Origin: Roseibaca sp. Y0-43
GTDB taxonomy: Bacteria; Pseudomonadota; Alphaproteobacteria; Rhodobacterales; Rhodobacteraceae
DNA: 64,000 nucleotides
Direction of reading: 5' to 3'
Assembly (NCBI RefSeq): GCF_020667835.1
Contig: NZ_JAFMPR010000001.1
Location: 62,001 to 126,000, forward strand
Part shown: positions 1-8,840 of the stretch, piece after piece
How the letters are laid out: each line of letters opens with the position of its first letter
Position numbering within the stretch: the first letter of the stretch is position 1
Position numbers and translations under genes: made by a program
Notes under the pieces: generated by a model
Seen by the model: the letters and a program-made list of their open reading frames with translations, nothing else
Databases searched by the model: none
Told to the model about the DNA's origin: nothing

Positions 1-1
1 G

Positions 2-1552
2 CGCGGGGCCGAGGTGGGCAATATCCTGCGGTTCGAGCGCGATTTTCCGGGCGCAAAGGTCGTGCGGCTGGAACAGAATTACCGCTCCACCCCGCATATT
101 CTGGCCGCAGCCGGACAGGTGATTTCCGGCAATCAGGACCGCTTGGGCAAAACGCTTTGGACCGAAGCGCAATCGGGCGAAAAGGTCCGCCTGATCGGCC
201 ATTGGGATGGCGAGGAAGAGGCGCGCTGGGTTGGCGAGCAGATCGAGGATTTGCAACGCGGCACGCGCGGCTTGCACCCTTTCAACCTTGAACAAATGGC
301 CATCCTCGTGCGCGCCAGCCACCAGATGCGCGCCTTCGAGGATCGCTTCCTGACCATCGGTCTGCCCTATCGCGTGATCGGCGGCCCGCGCTTTTACGAG
401 CGGATGGAAATCCGCGATGCGATGGCCTATTTCCGCCTCGCCGTCAGCCCCGCCGACGATCTGGCGTTTGAGCGGATCGTGAACACCCCCAAGCGCGGCT
501 TGGGCGACAAGGCGCAACAGGTGATCCAGCGGTTCGCCCGCGCGGCCGATGTGCCGCTGGTCCATGGTGCTGCGCTCGCGATAGAGGCGGGCGAGATCAA
601 AGGCCGGGGCGCGGGCCAGTTGCGCGCGCTCTTGGACGGTATCGCACGCTGGCACCGGGCGGTGTTGGGCTTGGGCCAGGTGCAAGATGACGACGCGTTG
701 ATCGAAACCGTCAGCGATGACGTGGCACCGGGCAGCCATATCGAACTGGCCGAGCAGATACTTGAGGAATCCGGCTACACAGAGATGTGGCTGAACGACA
801 AGACGCCGGAAGCGCCGGGGCGGCTGGACAACCTGAAGGAACTGGTCAAGGCGTTGGAATCCTTTGAAAACCTGCAAGGGTTCCTGGAACATGTGGCCCT
901 TGTCATGGACAATGAAAGCGACGGGGCCGAGGACAAGGTCAGCATCATGACGCTGCACGCGGCCAAGGGGCTGGAATTTCCCGCCGTGTTCCTGCCGGGC
1001 TGGGAAGAAGGGCTGTTTCCGTCGCAACGCTCAATGGACGAAAGCGGGCAAAAGGGCCTAGAGGAAGAGCGCCGTCTTGCCTATGTCGGCATCACCCGCG
1101 CCGAGCAGCTTTGCACGATCAGCTTCGCCGCGAACCGGCGCGTTTACGGGCAATGGCAGTCGCAACTGCCCTCGCGATTTGTCGATGAATTGCCCGGCGA
1201 TCATGTCGAGGTGCTGACGCCGCCGGGTCTATATGGCGGGATCAGCGCAGGTTTTGGCGGCACGGGCTTTGGCAGCGCGGTCGAGGAACGCGCGTCGAAA
1301 GCAGATGTCTATAATTCCCCCGGCTGGCGGCGGTTGCAAACCGCCGAACGCAGCCAGCCCAAGCTGGTGCATGGCACCGTGGTGCCCGAGTTCGACGTAG
1401 GCGCGCGCGTGTTTCACCAGAAATTCGGCTATGGGACCGTTGCATCCGTGGATGGCGACAAGCTTTTCGTCGAGTTCGAGAAATCCTCGGCGCGGCATGT
1501 GATGGCGGGGTTCGTGCAAGCGGCGGACGAGGCGGGGGACGTGCCGTTTTAG
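2..1552 (+). CDS. uvrD: UvrD/PcrA-type ATP-dependent DNA helicase, C-terminal part (5' end outside window)
   Basis: Superfamily 1A 3'-5' DNA helicase used in repair and in removing protein-DNA blocks. The reading frame is open from the first bases of the window and enters at the conserved W-R-G-A motif, so the N-terminal Walker A half lies upstream. Visible parts are the E-Q-N-Y-R-S-T motif IV region, the V-S-I-M-T-L-H-A-A-K-G-L-E motif V, and the Y-V-G-I-T-R-A motif VI. The last ~50 residues have the Tudor-like fold signature of PcrA/UvrD (F-G-Y-G-T-V), which in PcrA contacts RNA polymerase. About 516 codons of an expected ~780 are present. The next gene is convergent. Family assignment is firm; the uvrD versus pcrA name is only convention. 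Confidence 0.93.
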   Translation, partial: RGAEVGNILRFERDFPGAKVVRLEQNYRSTPHILAAAGQVISGNQDRLGKTLWTEAQSGEKVRLIGHWDGEEEARWVGEQIEDLQRGTRGLHPFNLEQMAILVRASHQMRAFEDRFLTIGLPYRVIGGPRFYERMEIRDAMAYFRLAVSPADDLAFERIVNTPKRGLGDKAQQVIQRFARAADVPLVHGAALAIEAGEIKGRGAGQLRALLDGIARWHRAVLGLGQVQDDDALIETVSDDVAPGSHIELAEQILEESGYTEMWLNDKTPEAPGRLDNLKELVKALESFENLQGFLEHVALVMDNESDGAEDKVSIMTLHAAKGLEFPAVFLPGWEEGLFPSQRSMDESGQKGLEEERRLAYVGITRAEQLCTISFAANRRVYGQWQSQLPSRFVDELPGDHVEVLTPPGLYGGISAGFGGTGFGSAVEERASKADVYNSPGWRRLQTAERSQPKLVHGTVVPEFDVGARVFHQKFGYGTVASVDGDKLFVEFEKSSARHVMAGFVQAADEAGDVPF

Positions 1553-1588
1553 GCTGTGTCGCAGACTTTGCGCGGAATCAAGGGCGTA

Positions 1589-1610
1589 GCCCGCCGCGCA
1601 ATCGGCGGGC
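1589..1610. terminator. 8-bp GC-rich hairpin between convergent genes
   Basis: GCCCGCCG and CGGCGGGC pair perfectly across a 6-nt loop, 37 bp after the helicase stop codon. No T-tract follows on either strand, so a factor-independent terminator is uncertain. The rest of the 177-bp gap (1553-1729) shows no gene. Confidence 0.35.
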
Positions 1611-1729
1611 CGTCCCGCGGCCTGCCGATTTGCCAGCCAGACCGCGCTGCGCGTCCGTCTTTCCGATTTGGCTGCCATAAAGTGCATCACGCGAACGACA
1701 GATCGGCAGTCCCCGGCCCGCCGCTTGCG

Positions 1730-2098
1730 CTACCGTTGCACCCGCCTCGCCTCTCGTCGCAGGTGCAGCCGATACAGGATCGGCGCGGCCACCCGGTCAT
1801 AGACCAGCCCCACCGCCTGCCGCAGTCCCGGCAGGGTCACAAGCTTGGCCAGCCACCGCCAGCGCGGCAAGGCCTGCCAGATCAGCAAGAAGGCCGGAAA
1901 GCCCGACAGGATACGCCCCTCATGGCGCGCGTGCAGCCGGCGCATGGCCTGATCGGCGCTGATACCCCAGTCATTCAACGGGGCCGTGTTCAGGTCGGTA
2001 AAGCGCAAATCCGCCCCCGTCGCTTGCGCGCGGGCACGGTAATGCGCGATCTCTGCCGAACAAATGGGGCAACGCCCGTTATAGAGGATCTCGGTCAT
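1730..2098 (-). CDS. DCC-family (DUF393) thiol-disulfide oxidoreductase-like protein
   Basis: A 122-residue protein of the DUF393/DCC family, named for the conserved D-x-x-C-x-x-C signature. Here the motif is Y-N-G-R-C-P-I-C-S near residues 6-14, so the leading Asp is replaced by Asn while both cysteines stay. Members are thioredoxin-like in sequence but their substrates are mostly unknown. The length is normal for the family. It lies 30 bp downstream of the AlkB-type gene on the same strand, so the two are probably cotranscribed. A redox role alongside the diiron enzyme is possible but is only inferred from position. Confidence 0.85.
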   Translation of the reverse strand: MTEILYNGRCPICSAEIAHYRARAQATGADLRFTDLNTAPLNDWGISADQAMRRLHARHEGRILSGFPAFLLIWQALPRWRWLAKLVTLPGLRQAVGLVYDRVAAPILYRLHLRREARRVQR

Positions 2099-2128
2099 GG
2101 CACGCAGGTAGCGCCCTGCCCCGCACTC

Positions 2129-3268
2129 TCAAGCCGCACCCTTGGGCCATGGCGTCGCATGGCGGTCATAGGGCGACCAATCGTCAATGTCGGGGTAAAA
2201 CTGCCGCCGCCATGCCCGCACCTTGGGGTCCATGAAGCGCCGCCACAGGGGCGGCACCATCGCCAGCGTGGTCAGCGCCGGGTAGCCATAGGGCAGTTGC
2301 GGCGCGTCCTCGCGCGAATAGGTTTGAAGTAGCGGGAAACGGCGATCGGGCTTGAAATGATGGTCCGAATGGCGTTGCAGGTTAATCATCAGCCAGTTCG
2401 ACGCCTTATGCGCCGCGTTCCAGCTATGATGGGGGCGCACGGGTTCATATTTGCCATCGCCAAGGTAGCGGCGGGTCAGACCGTAATGCTCGATGTAATT
2501 CGTCAGCTCCAACTGCCAGATGGCAATCAGCGCCTGCCAAACGAATAGCAAAAGCCCCCACCACCCCGCGATGACAAAGGCCAGCGCCAGCATCCCCCCT
2601 TGCAGCGCCGCGTAGCGCCAGAACGGGTTGGAGATGTGCCACGCGCCCAACCCCTTGCGTGCCAGCATTGCCACTTCTGCGCGCAGGGCCGAGCCGGGAC
2701 AATCGCGCAGCACGCGCAAGAAATAGGCCTGAAACCCCTCGCCCATCCGCGCCGTGACAGGGTCGCGCGGCGTGCCGACATAGCGGTGATGGACCTGCAA
2801 ATGTTCCGAACGGAAATGGCTATAGAGCACCGAGGCCAGCAGCAAATCACCCAGCCACCGTTCGAGTTGCGTTTTCTGGTGCATCAATTCGTGGCTGTAG
2901 ACGATGCCGATCACACCCGACATGACGCCCACGCCAAACATCAGCGACAATTCTTCGAACCAGTGCAAATGGTCGGTTGCGGCGATCCACCACAAGCTGC
3001 CAAAGATGACCGCGAATTGCACCGGGAACCACACAAGCGTGATCGCGCGATACCAGAACAGGTCTTTCAGCGGGGTTTCGGTGTCGGGATTGTCCAGGTT
3101 CAGGCCCGTCAGGAAATCCATCGCCGTGAACACGCCCCAGCCGTAAAGCGGCATCAGGATCAGCCACCAGCCGCCCTGCACCGCGCCAAGCGCGATCAGC
3201 GGCACGAAACCGAGCGAAGCCCAGAAGGGCATTGCGGCGGAGAAGCGGCGGAACTGGTCTGGTGTCAC
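2129..3268 (-). CDS. alkB: AlkB-type alkane 1-monooxygenase (integral-membrane diiron hydroxylase), copy 1
   Basis: Predicted membrane-bound non-haem diiron monooxygenase that hydroxylates terminal carbons, taking electrons from rubredoxin. All family histidine clusters are present: H-E-L-M-H, E-H-L-Q-V-H-H, the N-Y-I-E-H-Y-G-L block and L-Q-R-H-S-D-H-H. Several hydrophobic segments precede and separate them. Length (379 residues) is normal. The chosen start is GTG; an ATG 12 codons further in (3232) is an alternative and neither has a strong ribosome site. No rubredoxin or rubredoxin reductase gene lies nearby, so electron donors must be encoded elsewhere. A fatty-acid or other hydrocarbon substrate cannot be excluded. 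Confidence 0.88.
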   Translation of the reverse strand: MTPDQFRRFSAAMPFWASLGFVPLIALGAVQGGWWLILMPLYGWGVFTAMDFLTGLNLDNPDTETPLKDLFWYRAITLVWFPVQFAVIFGSLWWIAATDHLHWFEELSLMFGVGVMSGVIGIVYSHELMHQKTQLERWLGDLLLASVLYSHFRSEHLQVHHRYVGTPRDPVTARMGEGFQAYFLRVLRDCPGSALRAEVAMLARKGLGAWHISNPFWRYAALQGGMLALAFVIAGWWGLLLFVWQALIAIWQLELTNYIEHYGLTRRYLGDGKYEPVRPHHSWNAAHKASNWLMINLQRHSDHHFKPDRRFPLLQTYSREDAPQLPYGYPALTTLAMVPPLWRRFMDPKVRAWRRQFYPDIDDWSPYDRHATPWPKGAA

Positions 3269-3341
3269 GCGGGAAACCCCATGTCTTTGGCGTGAAGCTA
3301 GCGCAAATCGCGGGCGATTACAGCCCCTTGGCCCTGCGACA

Positions 3342-4385
3342 TCACGCGCCCAGCGCGGGCGCGGCCAAGGCGTGGGCCTTGCGCATCAGCGTGGGCAAGT
3401 CGCGCGGGTTGAAGGCGTCGGCGGCGACAAATTCGCCCGGCGTATTCATCGGCAGATGCGCCACGCGCAGCGACAGGCGCAGGTGGAAATGGGTGAAGGT
3501 ATGGCGGACCTCTGCATCCAGCGCGCGCCAGTCGGCTTGGGTGGGCGGGACATCGTTCGGGGCGGTGGTCGCCCAGTCGGTGCAAGGCCAACCCAAAGTG
3601 CCACCAAGCAACCCCTTGTCGGGCCTACGTTCCAGAAGCCACGCGCCATCCGCGCGCCGCCCGATATAGGCAATGCCGAAGCGTATGGGCTTTGCGGGTT
3701 TGGGCACCTTGCGCGGCAAATCGGGCGCGGTGCCGCTTGCACGCGCGGCACACGGCCCGCGCCACGGGCAGATGCCGCAAGCAGGAGCGCGCGGCGTGCA
3801 GATGGTCGCGCCTAGATCCATCACGGCTTGGGCATAGTCGCCGGGCCGCGCGGCAGGCGTCAGCCGCGCGGCGTATTCGGTCAGGATAGGCTTGGCGGCG
3901 GGCAAGGGCGTGTGCTCGTCGAAAATGCGGGCCATCACCCGCTCGACATTTCCATCGACCACGGTTTCGGCGCGGTCGAACGCAATCGCCGCAATCGCGG
4001 CAGAGGTATAGGGGCCGATCCCCGGCAGCTCTTGCAGGCCCGCGCGGGTGTCGGGGAACGCGCCCTGCGCCGCCACGGCGCGCGCACATTTCAGCAAATT
4101 GCGCGCGCGGGCGTAATAGCCAAGGCCCGCCCACTCGGCCATGACATCGGCATCCTCCGCCGCTGCCAAATCGTGAACCGTCGGCCAACGCGTTGTAAAG
4201 CGGTGAAAATAATCCTTCACCGCCGCCACGGTGGTTTGCTGCAACATCACCTCTGACAGCCAGACACGATACGGGTCGGCCACGCCGCCCCCCGGCGGCA
4301 CGCGCCAAGGCAGCGCGCGGGCGTGGCGGTCATACCAAGCCAGCAGCTGTGCCGCCATTTGCCCATAGCCGTGTTCGTCACGCAT
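3342..4385 (-). CDS. mutY: A/G-specific adenine DNA glycosylase
   Basis: Base-excision repair glycosylase removing adenine mispaired with 8-oxoguanine. The N-terminal HhH-GPD domain shows the catalytic Glu in W-L-S-E-V-M-L-Q-Q-T, the hairpin L-P-G-I-G-P-Y-T and the catalytic Asp in V-D-G-N-V-E-R-V. The four-cysteine iron-sulfur loop follows (C-x6-C-x2-C-x5-C). The C-terminal ~120 residues correspond to the NUDIX-like 8-oxoG recognition domain. I take the ATG at 4385 (347 residues). The frame stays open upstream but would run into the divergent DciA-like gene, and 4358 is an alternative start. It diverges from the DUF721 gene across a 90-bp promoter gap. Confidence 0.95.
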   Translation of the reverse strand: MRDEHGYGQMAAQLLAWYDRHARALPWRVPPGGGVADPYRVWLSEVMLQQTTVAAVKDYFHRFTTRWPTVHDLAAAEDADVMAEWAGLGYYARARNLLKCARAVAAQGAFPDTRAGLQELPGIGPYTSAAIAAIAFDRAETVVDGNVERVMARIFDEHTPLPAAKPILTEYAARLTPAARPGDYAQAVMDLGATICTPRAPACGICPWRGPCAARASGTAPDLPRKVPKPAKPIRFGIAYIGRRADGAWLLERRPDKGLLGGTLGWPCTDWATTAPNDVPPTQADWRALDAEVRHTFTHFHLRLSLRVAHLPMNTPGEFVAADAFNPRDLPTLMRKAHALAAPALGA

Positions 4386-4475
4386 CTTTGACGCACTATC
4401 CCCAAGAAAAGCCGCGCGCCCCTCTGGCCACGCCGCTCTGTGAGGATAAACTGCGCCGGACAGGAGACAACCGCA

Positions 4476-5015
4476 ATGCCACCCGCCCCGCCCCCAGACA
4501 AAACCCGCCGGATGCGCGGGTTCGAGGCCGCGTCCAGCCTGCTGGGCGCGCGCATCCGCACGGCTGGCGAAGCGCGCGGCTTTGCGGTGTCTCGTCTTCT
4601 GACCCATTGGGCAGAGATCGCGGGGCCGGATATTGCCGCCTGCGCACGCCCCGTGAAAATCGGCTATGCCAAGGGCGGCTTTGGGGCCACGCTGACGCTG
4701 CTGACCACCGGCGCCGCAGCGCCTATGTTGCAAATGCAGCTTCCCCGGCTGCGTGAAAAGGTGAATGCCTGCTACGGCTATAACGCCATTTCCCGCATCA
4801 CGCTGACCCAGACCGCCCCCACCGGCTTTGCCGAGGGGCAAGCCAGCTTCACCCCGGCACCGAAACCGCAGGCCAAGGCCCCCGATCCGCAAATCGTGAC
4901 CAAGGCCCGCGATGTGACCGGCGATGTGGCCGATGACGGCTTGCGCGCCGCGCTTGAACGTCTGGCCACGAATGTCCTAAGCAAACACGAGCGAACACAA
5001 GGAAAGACCCGATGA
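4476..5015 (+). CDS. DciA-like DUF721 protein (predicted helicase-loader family)
   Basis: A 179-residue DUF721/DciA-family protein. DciA proteins interact with the replicative helicase DnaB in bacteria lacking DnaC/DnaI loaders; that role is known for the family and inferred here. The conserved W-x-x-I-A-G-x-x-I-A-x-x-x-x-P segment lies near residues 47-62. The start at 4476 is chosen because GGAG sits 9 nt upstream; an upstream in-frame ATG at 4440 has no such site. The stop codon overlaps the next start as ATGA, so translation is coupled to the DsbA-family gene. Confidence 0.82.
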   Translation: MPPAPPPDKTRRMRGFEAASSLLGARIRTAGEARGFAVSRLLTHWAEIAGPDIAACARPVKIGYAKGGFGATLTLLTTGAAAPMLQMQLPRLREKVNACYGYNAISRITLTQTAPTGFAEGQASFTPAPKPQAKAPDPQIVTKARDVTGDVADDGLRAALERLATNVLSKHERTQGKTR

Positions 5016-5665
5016 ACAAATTCGTCCTGCCCGCGATTGCCGTCGCCGCCGCCCTTGGTGCTGGCGGCTGGTGGTATTCCACACAATCCGCGCCCGCTGT
5101 GACCGAAAGCGCAAGCACCGCTGCCAGCCCGGTGCAGGCGCATGAACTGGATTTCCCGCTGGGCAATGCCGATGCACCGGTCACGGTGGTCGAGTATTCC
5201 TCTTTCACCTGCCCGCATTGCGCGACCTTCAACCAAGGCCCGTATGAACAGTTGAAGGCAGATTTCATCGACACCGGCCGCATTCAATACATCAAGCGCG
5301 AGGTGTATTTCGACCGCTACGGCCTGTGGGCGGGCATGGTCGCGCGTTGCGGCGGCGGCGAGCGGTATCACGGCATTGTCGAGATGCTCTATGAACAACA
5401 GCGCGACTGGGCCGGCGCGAACGATCCCGCCCAAGTGGCCGCGAACCTGCGTCGCCTTGGCCGTCAGGCGGGCATGAACGACGAAGAGTTGAACGCCTGC
5501 CTGGAAGATGCCGACACGGCGCTCGCGCTGACCGAATTCTACCAAGCCAATGCCGAGGCCGACAATATTCGCGCCACGCCCACCTTCGTCATCAACGGGC
5601 AGCAATACCAGAACATGCCCTATGATGAATTCGCCCGTGTGCTGAACGAGAAGCTGGGCGGTTAA
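5012..5665 (+). CDS. DsbA-family thiol-disulfide oxidoreductase
   Basis: Periplasmic or membrane-anchored thioredoxin-fold protein of 217 residues. The first ~25 residues form an N-terminal hydrophobic segment (signal anchor or signal peptide). The active-site C-P-H-C motif lies in the S-F-T-C-P-H-C-A context near residue 68, and a cis-Pro loop is seen in R-A-T-P-T-F-V-I-N-G. The arrangement fits DsbA/BdbD-like proteins that form or repair disulfides in exported proteins. It overlaps the DciA-like gene by 4 bp and is followed after 4 bp by the CoA-transferase gene, so all three may share a transcript. The precise partner is unknown. Confidence 0.9.
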   Translation: MNKFVLPAIAVAAALGAGGWWYSTQSAPAVTESASTAASPVQAHELDFPLGNADAPVTVVEYSSFTCPHCATFNQGPYEQLKADFIDTGRIQYIKREVYFDRYGLWAGMVARCGGGERYHGIVEMLYEQQRDWAGANDPAQVAANLRRLGRQAGMNDEELNACLEDADTALALTEFYQANAEADNIRATPTFVINGQQYQNMPYDEFARVLNEKLGG

Positions 5666-5669
5666 GCGC

Positions 5670-6779
5670 GTGGCGGGACCGCTTTCCGGGCTGCGCGTGA
5701 TTGAACTTGCGCGCATCCTTGCCGGGCCATGGGCGGGGCAGACCTTGGCCGACCTGGGGGCAGAGGTCATAAAGGTCGAAGCGCCAGAGGGCGACGACAC
5801 CCGCCGCTGGGGGCCGCCCTTCGTGACCCGCGAAGACGGCACCCGCGAGGCCGCCTATTTCCACGCCGCGAACCGGGGCAAGGCCTCTGTCACCGCAGAT
5901 TTCCGCACCGAGGAAGGGCGCGCCAAGGTGCGCGCTCTGGTGGCAGATGCAGACATCGTGATCGAGAATTTCAAGGTTGGGGGGCTGGCGAAATACGGGC
6001 TGGATTACGCCAGCCTGTCGGCGCTGAACCCCGCCCTGATCTATTGCTCGATCACCGGCTTCGGACAGACCGGGCCATATGCGCACCGGGCGGGCTATGA
6101 TTACATCATCCAAGGTATGTCGGGGCTGATGTCCGTCACCGGCCCCGATGACGGCCCGCCCTACAAGGTGGGCGTGGCCGTGACCGACATCATCACCGGC
6201 ATCTATGCCAGCACCGCCATTCTGGCCGCGGTGCATGAGCGCGCGCGCACGGGTCGGGGCCAGCATATCGACATGGCGCTGATGGATTGCGCGGTGTCGA
6301 TCATGGCCAATCAGACGATGAACTACCTGGCCACCGGCACAGCACCGGGGCGGCTGGGCAATTTTCACCCCAACCTTGCCCCCTATCAGGTCGTGCCTTG
6401 CGCCGATGGACATATCATCATCGCAACCGGCAATGACGGGCAGTATCGCAGGCTTTGCGCGCTGCTGAACCGCCCCGATCTGGCGGACGCGCCCGACTAC
6501 GCAACCAATGCCGACCGCGTCGCGCGCAGGGCGGCCCTGTCGGACCTGCTGTGCTCGGAAACCGCGCGCTGGGCCAAGGCCGACCTGCTGGCGGCCTGCG
6601 AGCGTGATGGCGTGCCGGCTGGCCCGATCAACGACATGGCAGATGTTTTTGCCGACCCGCAGGTGAAAGCGCGTGGGCTGGCGCTGGATATGGGCGGGCT
6701 GAAGGGCGTGCGCTCGCCGTTCCACTTCGCGGATGCACCTGCCGCGCGCCCCGCACCGATGCTGGGGCAAGACGACTAG
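5670..6779 (+). CDS. CaiB/BaiF family III CoA-transferase
   Basis: Family III CoA-transferase (369 residues) moving CoA between carboxylic acids. The N-terminal G-L-R-V-I-E-L-A-R-I-L-A-G-P-x-A-x-Q segment and A-E-V-I-K-V-E-x-P are signatures. Asp173 in A-V-T-D-I-I-T-G corresponds to the catalytic aspartate of formyl-CoA transferase, and R-G-Q-H-I-D-M-A-L-M-D follows. The start codon is GTG, 4 bp after the preceding stop. Substrates cannot be assigned: no racemase, dehydratase or transporter gene accompanies it. It ends 12 bp from the convergent HPr gene. Confidence 0.9.
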   Translation: MAGPLSGLRVIELARILAGPWAGQTLADLGAEVIKVEAPEGDDTRRWGPPFVTREDGTREAAYFHAANRGKASVTADFRTEEGRAKVRALVADADIVIENFKVGGLAKYGLDYASLSALNPALIYCSITGFGQTGPYAHRAGYDYIIQGMSGLMSVTGPDDGPPYKVGVAVTDIITGIYASTAILAAVHERARTGRGQHIDMALMDCAVSIMANQTMNYLATGTAPGRLGNFHPNLAPYQVVPCADGHIIIATGNDGQYRRLCALLNRPDLADAPDYATNADRVARRAALSDLLCSETARWAKADLLAACERDGVPAGPINDMADVFADPQVKARGLALDMGGLKGVRSPFHFADAPAARPAPMLGQDD

Positions 6780-6791
6780 GGGCTGGTGCGA

Positions 6792-7061
6792 CTACATCCC
6801 CTCGCCGAACTTGTCGGCGACAAGCGCCGCAAGCGCCTCCATCACCTCTGCCTCGTCGGCGCCGGTCGCTTTAACCATGATCGACGTGCCGCGCGACGCG
6901 GCCAGCATCAGCAGGCCCATGATGGAATCGCCCGGCACGCTCATGCCGTCCTTCATCACCTCGACATCGGACGAAAACCGCTCCACCACCTCGACGAATT
7001 TGGCAGAGGCACGGGCGTGAAGCCCCTTTTCATTCACGATCTCAAGCTCTTGTTCAATCAT
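6792..7061 (-). CDS. ptsH: HPr-like phosphocarrier protein
   Basis: An 89-residue HPr of the nitrogen-type/regulatory PTS. His15, which takes phosphate from enzyme I, lies in G-L-H-A-R-A-S. Ser46, the HprK target, lies in D-S-I-M-G-L-L. The start at 7061 gives the standard length; the frame extends 12 codons further but without family similarity. It is the last gene of the chvI-chvG-hprK-rapZ-EIIA-HPr series. With no EIIB/EIIC permease in the window, it probably works as a regulatory phosphate relay, with enzyme I encoded elsewhere. Confidence 0.95.
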   Translation of the reverse strand: MIEQELEIVNEKGLHARASAKFVEVVERFSSDVEVMKDGMSVPGDSIMGLLMLAASRGTSIMVKATGADEAEVMEALAALVADKFGEGM

Positions 7062-7083
7062 TGCTAGCGCGGTCCATCTGCTG

Positions 7084-7476
7084 CTATCGGCTGCCAAGTT
7101 CTATCGAATTGATGTATTTGCGCCCCGATTCCAAGGCCGCCGCCGTCGCCTCTGGCAAGGACAGGTCGCGCGATTTCGCCAACTTTATCAGCATCGGCAG
7201 GTTCGCCCCATAAAGGATGCGGCGGTTCGCGGCGGCGCAGGCGGGCAAGGACAGGTTCGACGGAGAGCCGCCGAACATGTCGGTCACGACGACCGTTCCG
7301 TCGCCGGTGTCGACCGATTCCGCGGCTGCGGTGATCTCGGCTTGTTTGGCCGAACGGTCATGATCGTATTCGATCGAAATCGCCACGATCCCGCTCTGTT
7401 TGCCGATCACATGCTCGATCGCGCCAAGGTATTCGCGCGCCAACCCACCATGTGCGACGATCACGATACCGATCAC
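7084..7476 (-). CDS. PTS EIIA component, mannose/fructose family (regulatory)
   Basis: A 130-residue EIIA-Man-type domain. His9 in I-V-A-H-G-G is the phosphorylation site, and T-D-M-F-G-G-S-P matches the conserved D-x-F-G-G-S-P loop. The start is GTG and overlaps the rapZ stop (GTGA), so translation is coupled. Soluble stand-alone EIIA proteins beside HPr and HprK in alphaproteobacteria act as end points of a regulatory phosphorelay rather than in sugar uptake, because no membrane component is present. HPr follows after 22 bp. Confidence 0.92.
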   Translation of the reverse strand: MIGIVIVAHGGLAREYLGAIEHVIGKQSGIVAISIEYDHDRSAKQAEITAAAESVDTGDGTVVVTDMFGGSPSNLSLPACAAANRRILYGANLPMLIKLAKSRDLSLPEATAAALESGRKYINSIELGSR

Positions 7477-8390
7477 GTCCCCATCCTATCCGATACCGGG
7501 CCGTCCACCCCGGTGACACGTTCAATTTCCCTATGACGTTTAGACACCCGCCACGGACCCCTTGCAAGCGCATTTGCCAGTTTTTCGGCCATTGCGACCG
7601 AGCGGTGTTGCCCCCCGGTGCACCCCAGCGCAATCGTGACCAAGGGCTTTCCCTGAGAGGCGAATTCCGGCAGCAGGCTTTCCACCAAAGCGTGCACATG
7701 CTGGAAAAACGGGTCATGGCGCGGGTCGCTGGCGACGAAATCGGCCACGGCCGCATCGCGCCCGTCCAGCTTGCGCAGCTCTGGCTGCCAATGCGGGTTG
7801 TTCAGGAAACGACAGTCAAAGACGAAATCGACCCCGCGCGGAATGCCCCGCTTGTAAGAGAAGGACTCGACCTGCACCCCCATGGCGCTGCCATCCTGCG
7901 GGCCGAAGAGGCGCATGATCTCGGCGCGCAGATCGTGCGGCCCGAGCGTGCTGGTGTCGATCAGGATGTCGGCGCGGGTGCGCAGCGCCGCCAGCAAGCG
8001 CAATTCCAGCGCCACCCCTTCCGAGGGCGGAAGGCTTGGGCGCAGCGGGTGGCGGCGACGGGTTTCGGAAAAGCGGCGGATCAGCGCATCTTCGCTGCAA
8101 TCGAGGTATAGCAGATCGAAACTGACATGCCGCTCGTCTGCCAAGGCATTCACCAGCATCAGAAGCGAGTCGACCGAGAAATCGCGGTTGCGCGTGTCCA
8201 GACCCAAGGCCAGCGGACGTTCCAGCTTGGCGCGCACCAGACGCGGCACAAGCGAGGACGGCATGTTGTCGATCGCCTCGAACCCGGCATCTTCCAGCGC
8301 TTTCAGCACCGTGCTGCGGCCCGAACCCGACGGGCCTGTGACCAGAAGCAAGCGCTCTGCATTCTGTTCGCGCGCGCCTTGGTCTGTCAT
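7473..8390 (-). CDS. rapZ: RapZ-family P-loop nucleotide-binding protein (RNase adapter)
   Basis: A 305-residue RapZ/YvcJ-family protein. In enterobacteria RapZ binds glucosamine-6-phosphate and guides RNase E; in other phyla it is a nucleotide-binding regulator. The Walker A motif G-P-S-G-S-G-R-S lies near residues 19-26, followed by D-N-M-P and, near the C-terminus, the C-T-G-G-x-H-R-S-V motif of the family. The start at 8390 overlaps the hprK stop (ATGA); an upstream ATG at 8417 would add nine residues. The neighbourhood (HprK before, EIIA and HPr after) is the usual one and suggests control of envelope or carbon metabolism. Confidence 0.94.
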   Translation of the reverse strand: MTDQGAREQNAERLLLVTGPSGSGRSTVLKALEDAGFEAIDNMPSSLVPRLVRAKLERPLALGLDTRNRDFSVDSLLMLVNALADERHVSFDLLYLDCSEDALIRRFSETRRRHPLRPSLPPSEGVALELRLLAALRTRADILIDTSTLGPHDLRAEIMRLFGPQDGSAMGVQVESFSYKRGIPRGVDFVFDCRFLNNPHWQPELRKLDGRDAAVADFVASDPRHDPFFQHVHALVESLLPEFASQGKPLVTIALGCTGGQHRSVAMAEKLANALARGPWRVSKRHREIERVTGVDGPVSDRMGT

Positions 8391-8830
8391 GCTGGGCCTG
8401 CCCCGTGCGTTTTCCATGCTTGCCCAAGGATATACTGCTTGATCCCGGCGGCAACAGGGCCAGAGGCCGGTTTTCGCAAATAGGGCAGCCGAACACCCAG
8501 AACTTCGGTCCAGGCGGGGTCAGGCAGGCGGTCCGTGGCGGGGCTGTCCATATCCATCCACGCAACGACGAGCGCGCGATCCAGCGCTGCGGCGGGCAAC
8601 AGGCCGACACCGCGCCATTCGATGAGGCCCCGGATCGGGTCCGGGGCGGTTGCAACAAGCTGCCCCGCCTCGACGCTGAGAAGGGTCTGGTCATCGCTGA
8701 CAAGGCGCGCGCCGAGTGCGAGCAATTCCAAGGCAAGGCTTGATTTGCCGCTGCCCGATGCCCCGCTCAGGACAATGGCGAAAGGCTGGTCCTCCTGAAG
8801 GAAGGCCACGGTGCTGGCATGGACATGCAC
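8387..8830 (-). CDS. hprK: HPr kinase/phosphorylase, short alphaproteobacterial form
   Basis: Phosphorylates and dephosphorylates HPr at Ser46. Only the C-terminal kinase domain is present (147 residues), which is the normal form in alphaproteobacteria, in contrast to the ~310-residue Firmicutes enzyme. The P-loop G-A-S-G-S-G-K-S lies near residues 23-30, followed by V-S-D-D. I chose the GTG at 8830 (V-H-V-H-A-S), which matches the usual H-A-S-x-V-A start of short HprK proteins and begins 11 bp after chvG ends. Longer starts would extend into chvG. The stop overlaps rapZ. Confidence 0.9.
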   Translation of the reverse strand: MHVHASTVAFLQEDQPFAIVLSGASGSGKSSLALELLALGARLVSDDQTLLSVEAGQLVATAPDPIRGLIEWRGVGLLPAAALDRALVVAWMDMDSPATDRLPDPAWTEVLGVRLPYLRKPASGPVAAGIKQYILGQAWKTHGAGPA

Positions 8831-8840
8831 GCCGCCCAAC

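Noticed and set aside
4386-4892. N-terminal extension of mutY to 4892
   Set aside because: The extra 169 codons lie opposite the DciA-like gene and show no glycosylase similarity; family length supports 4385.
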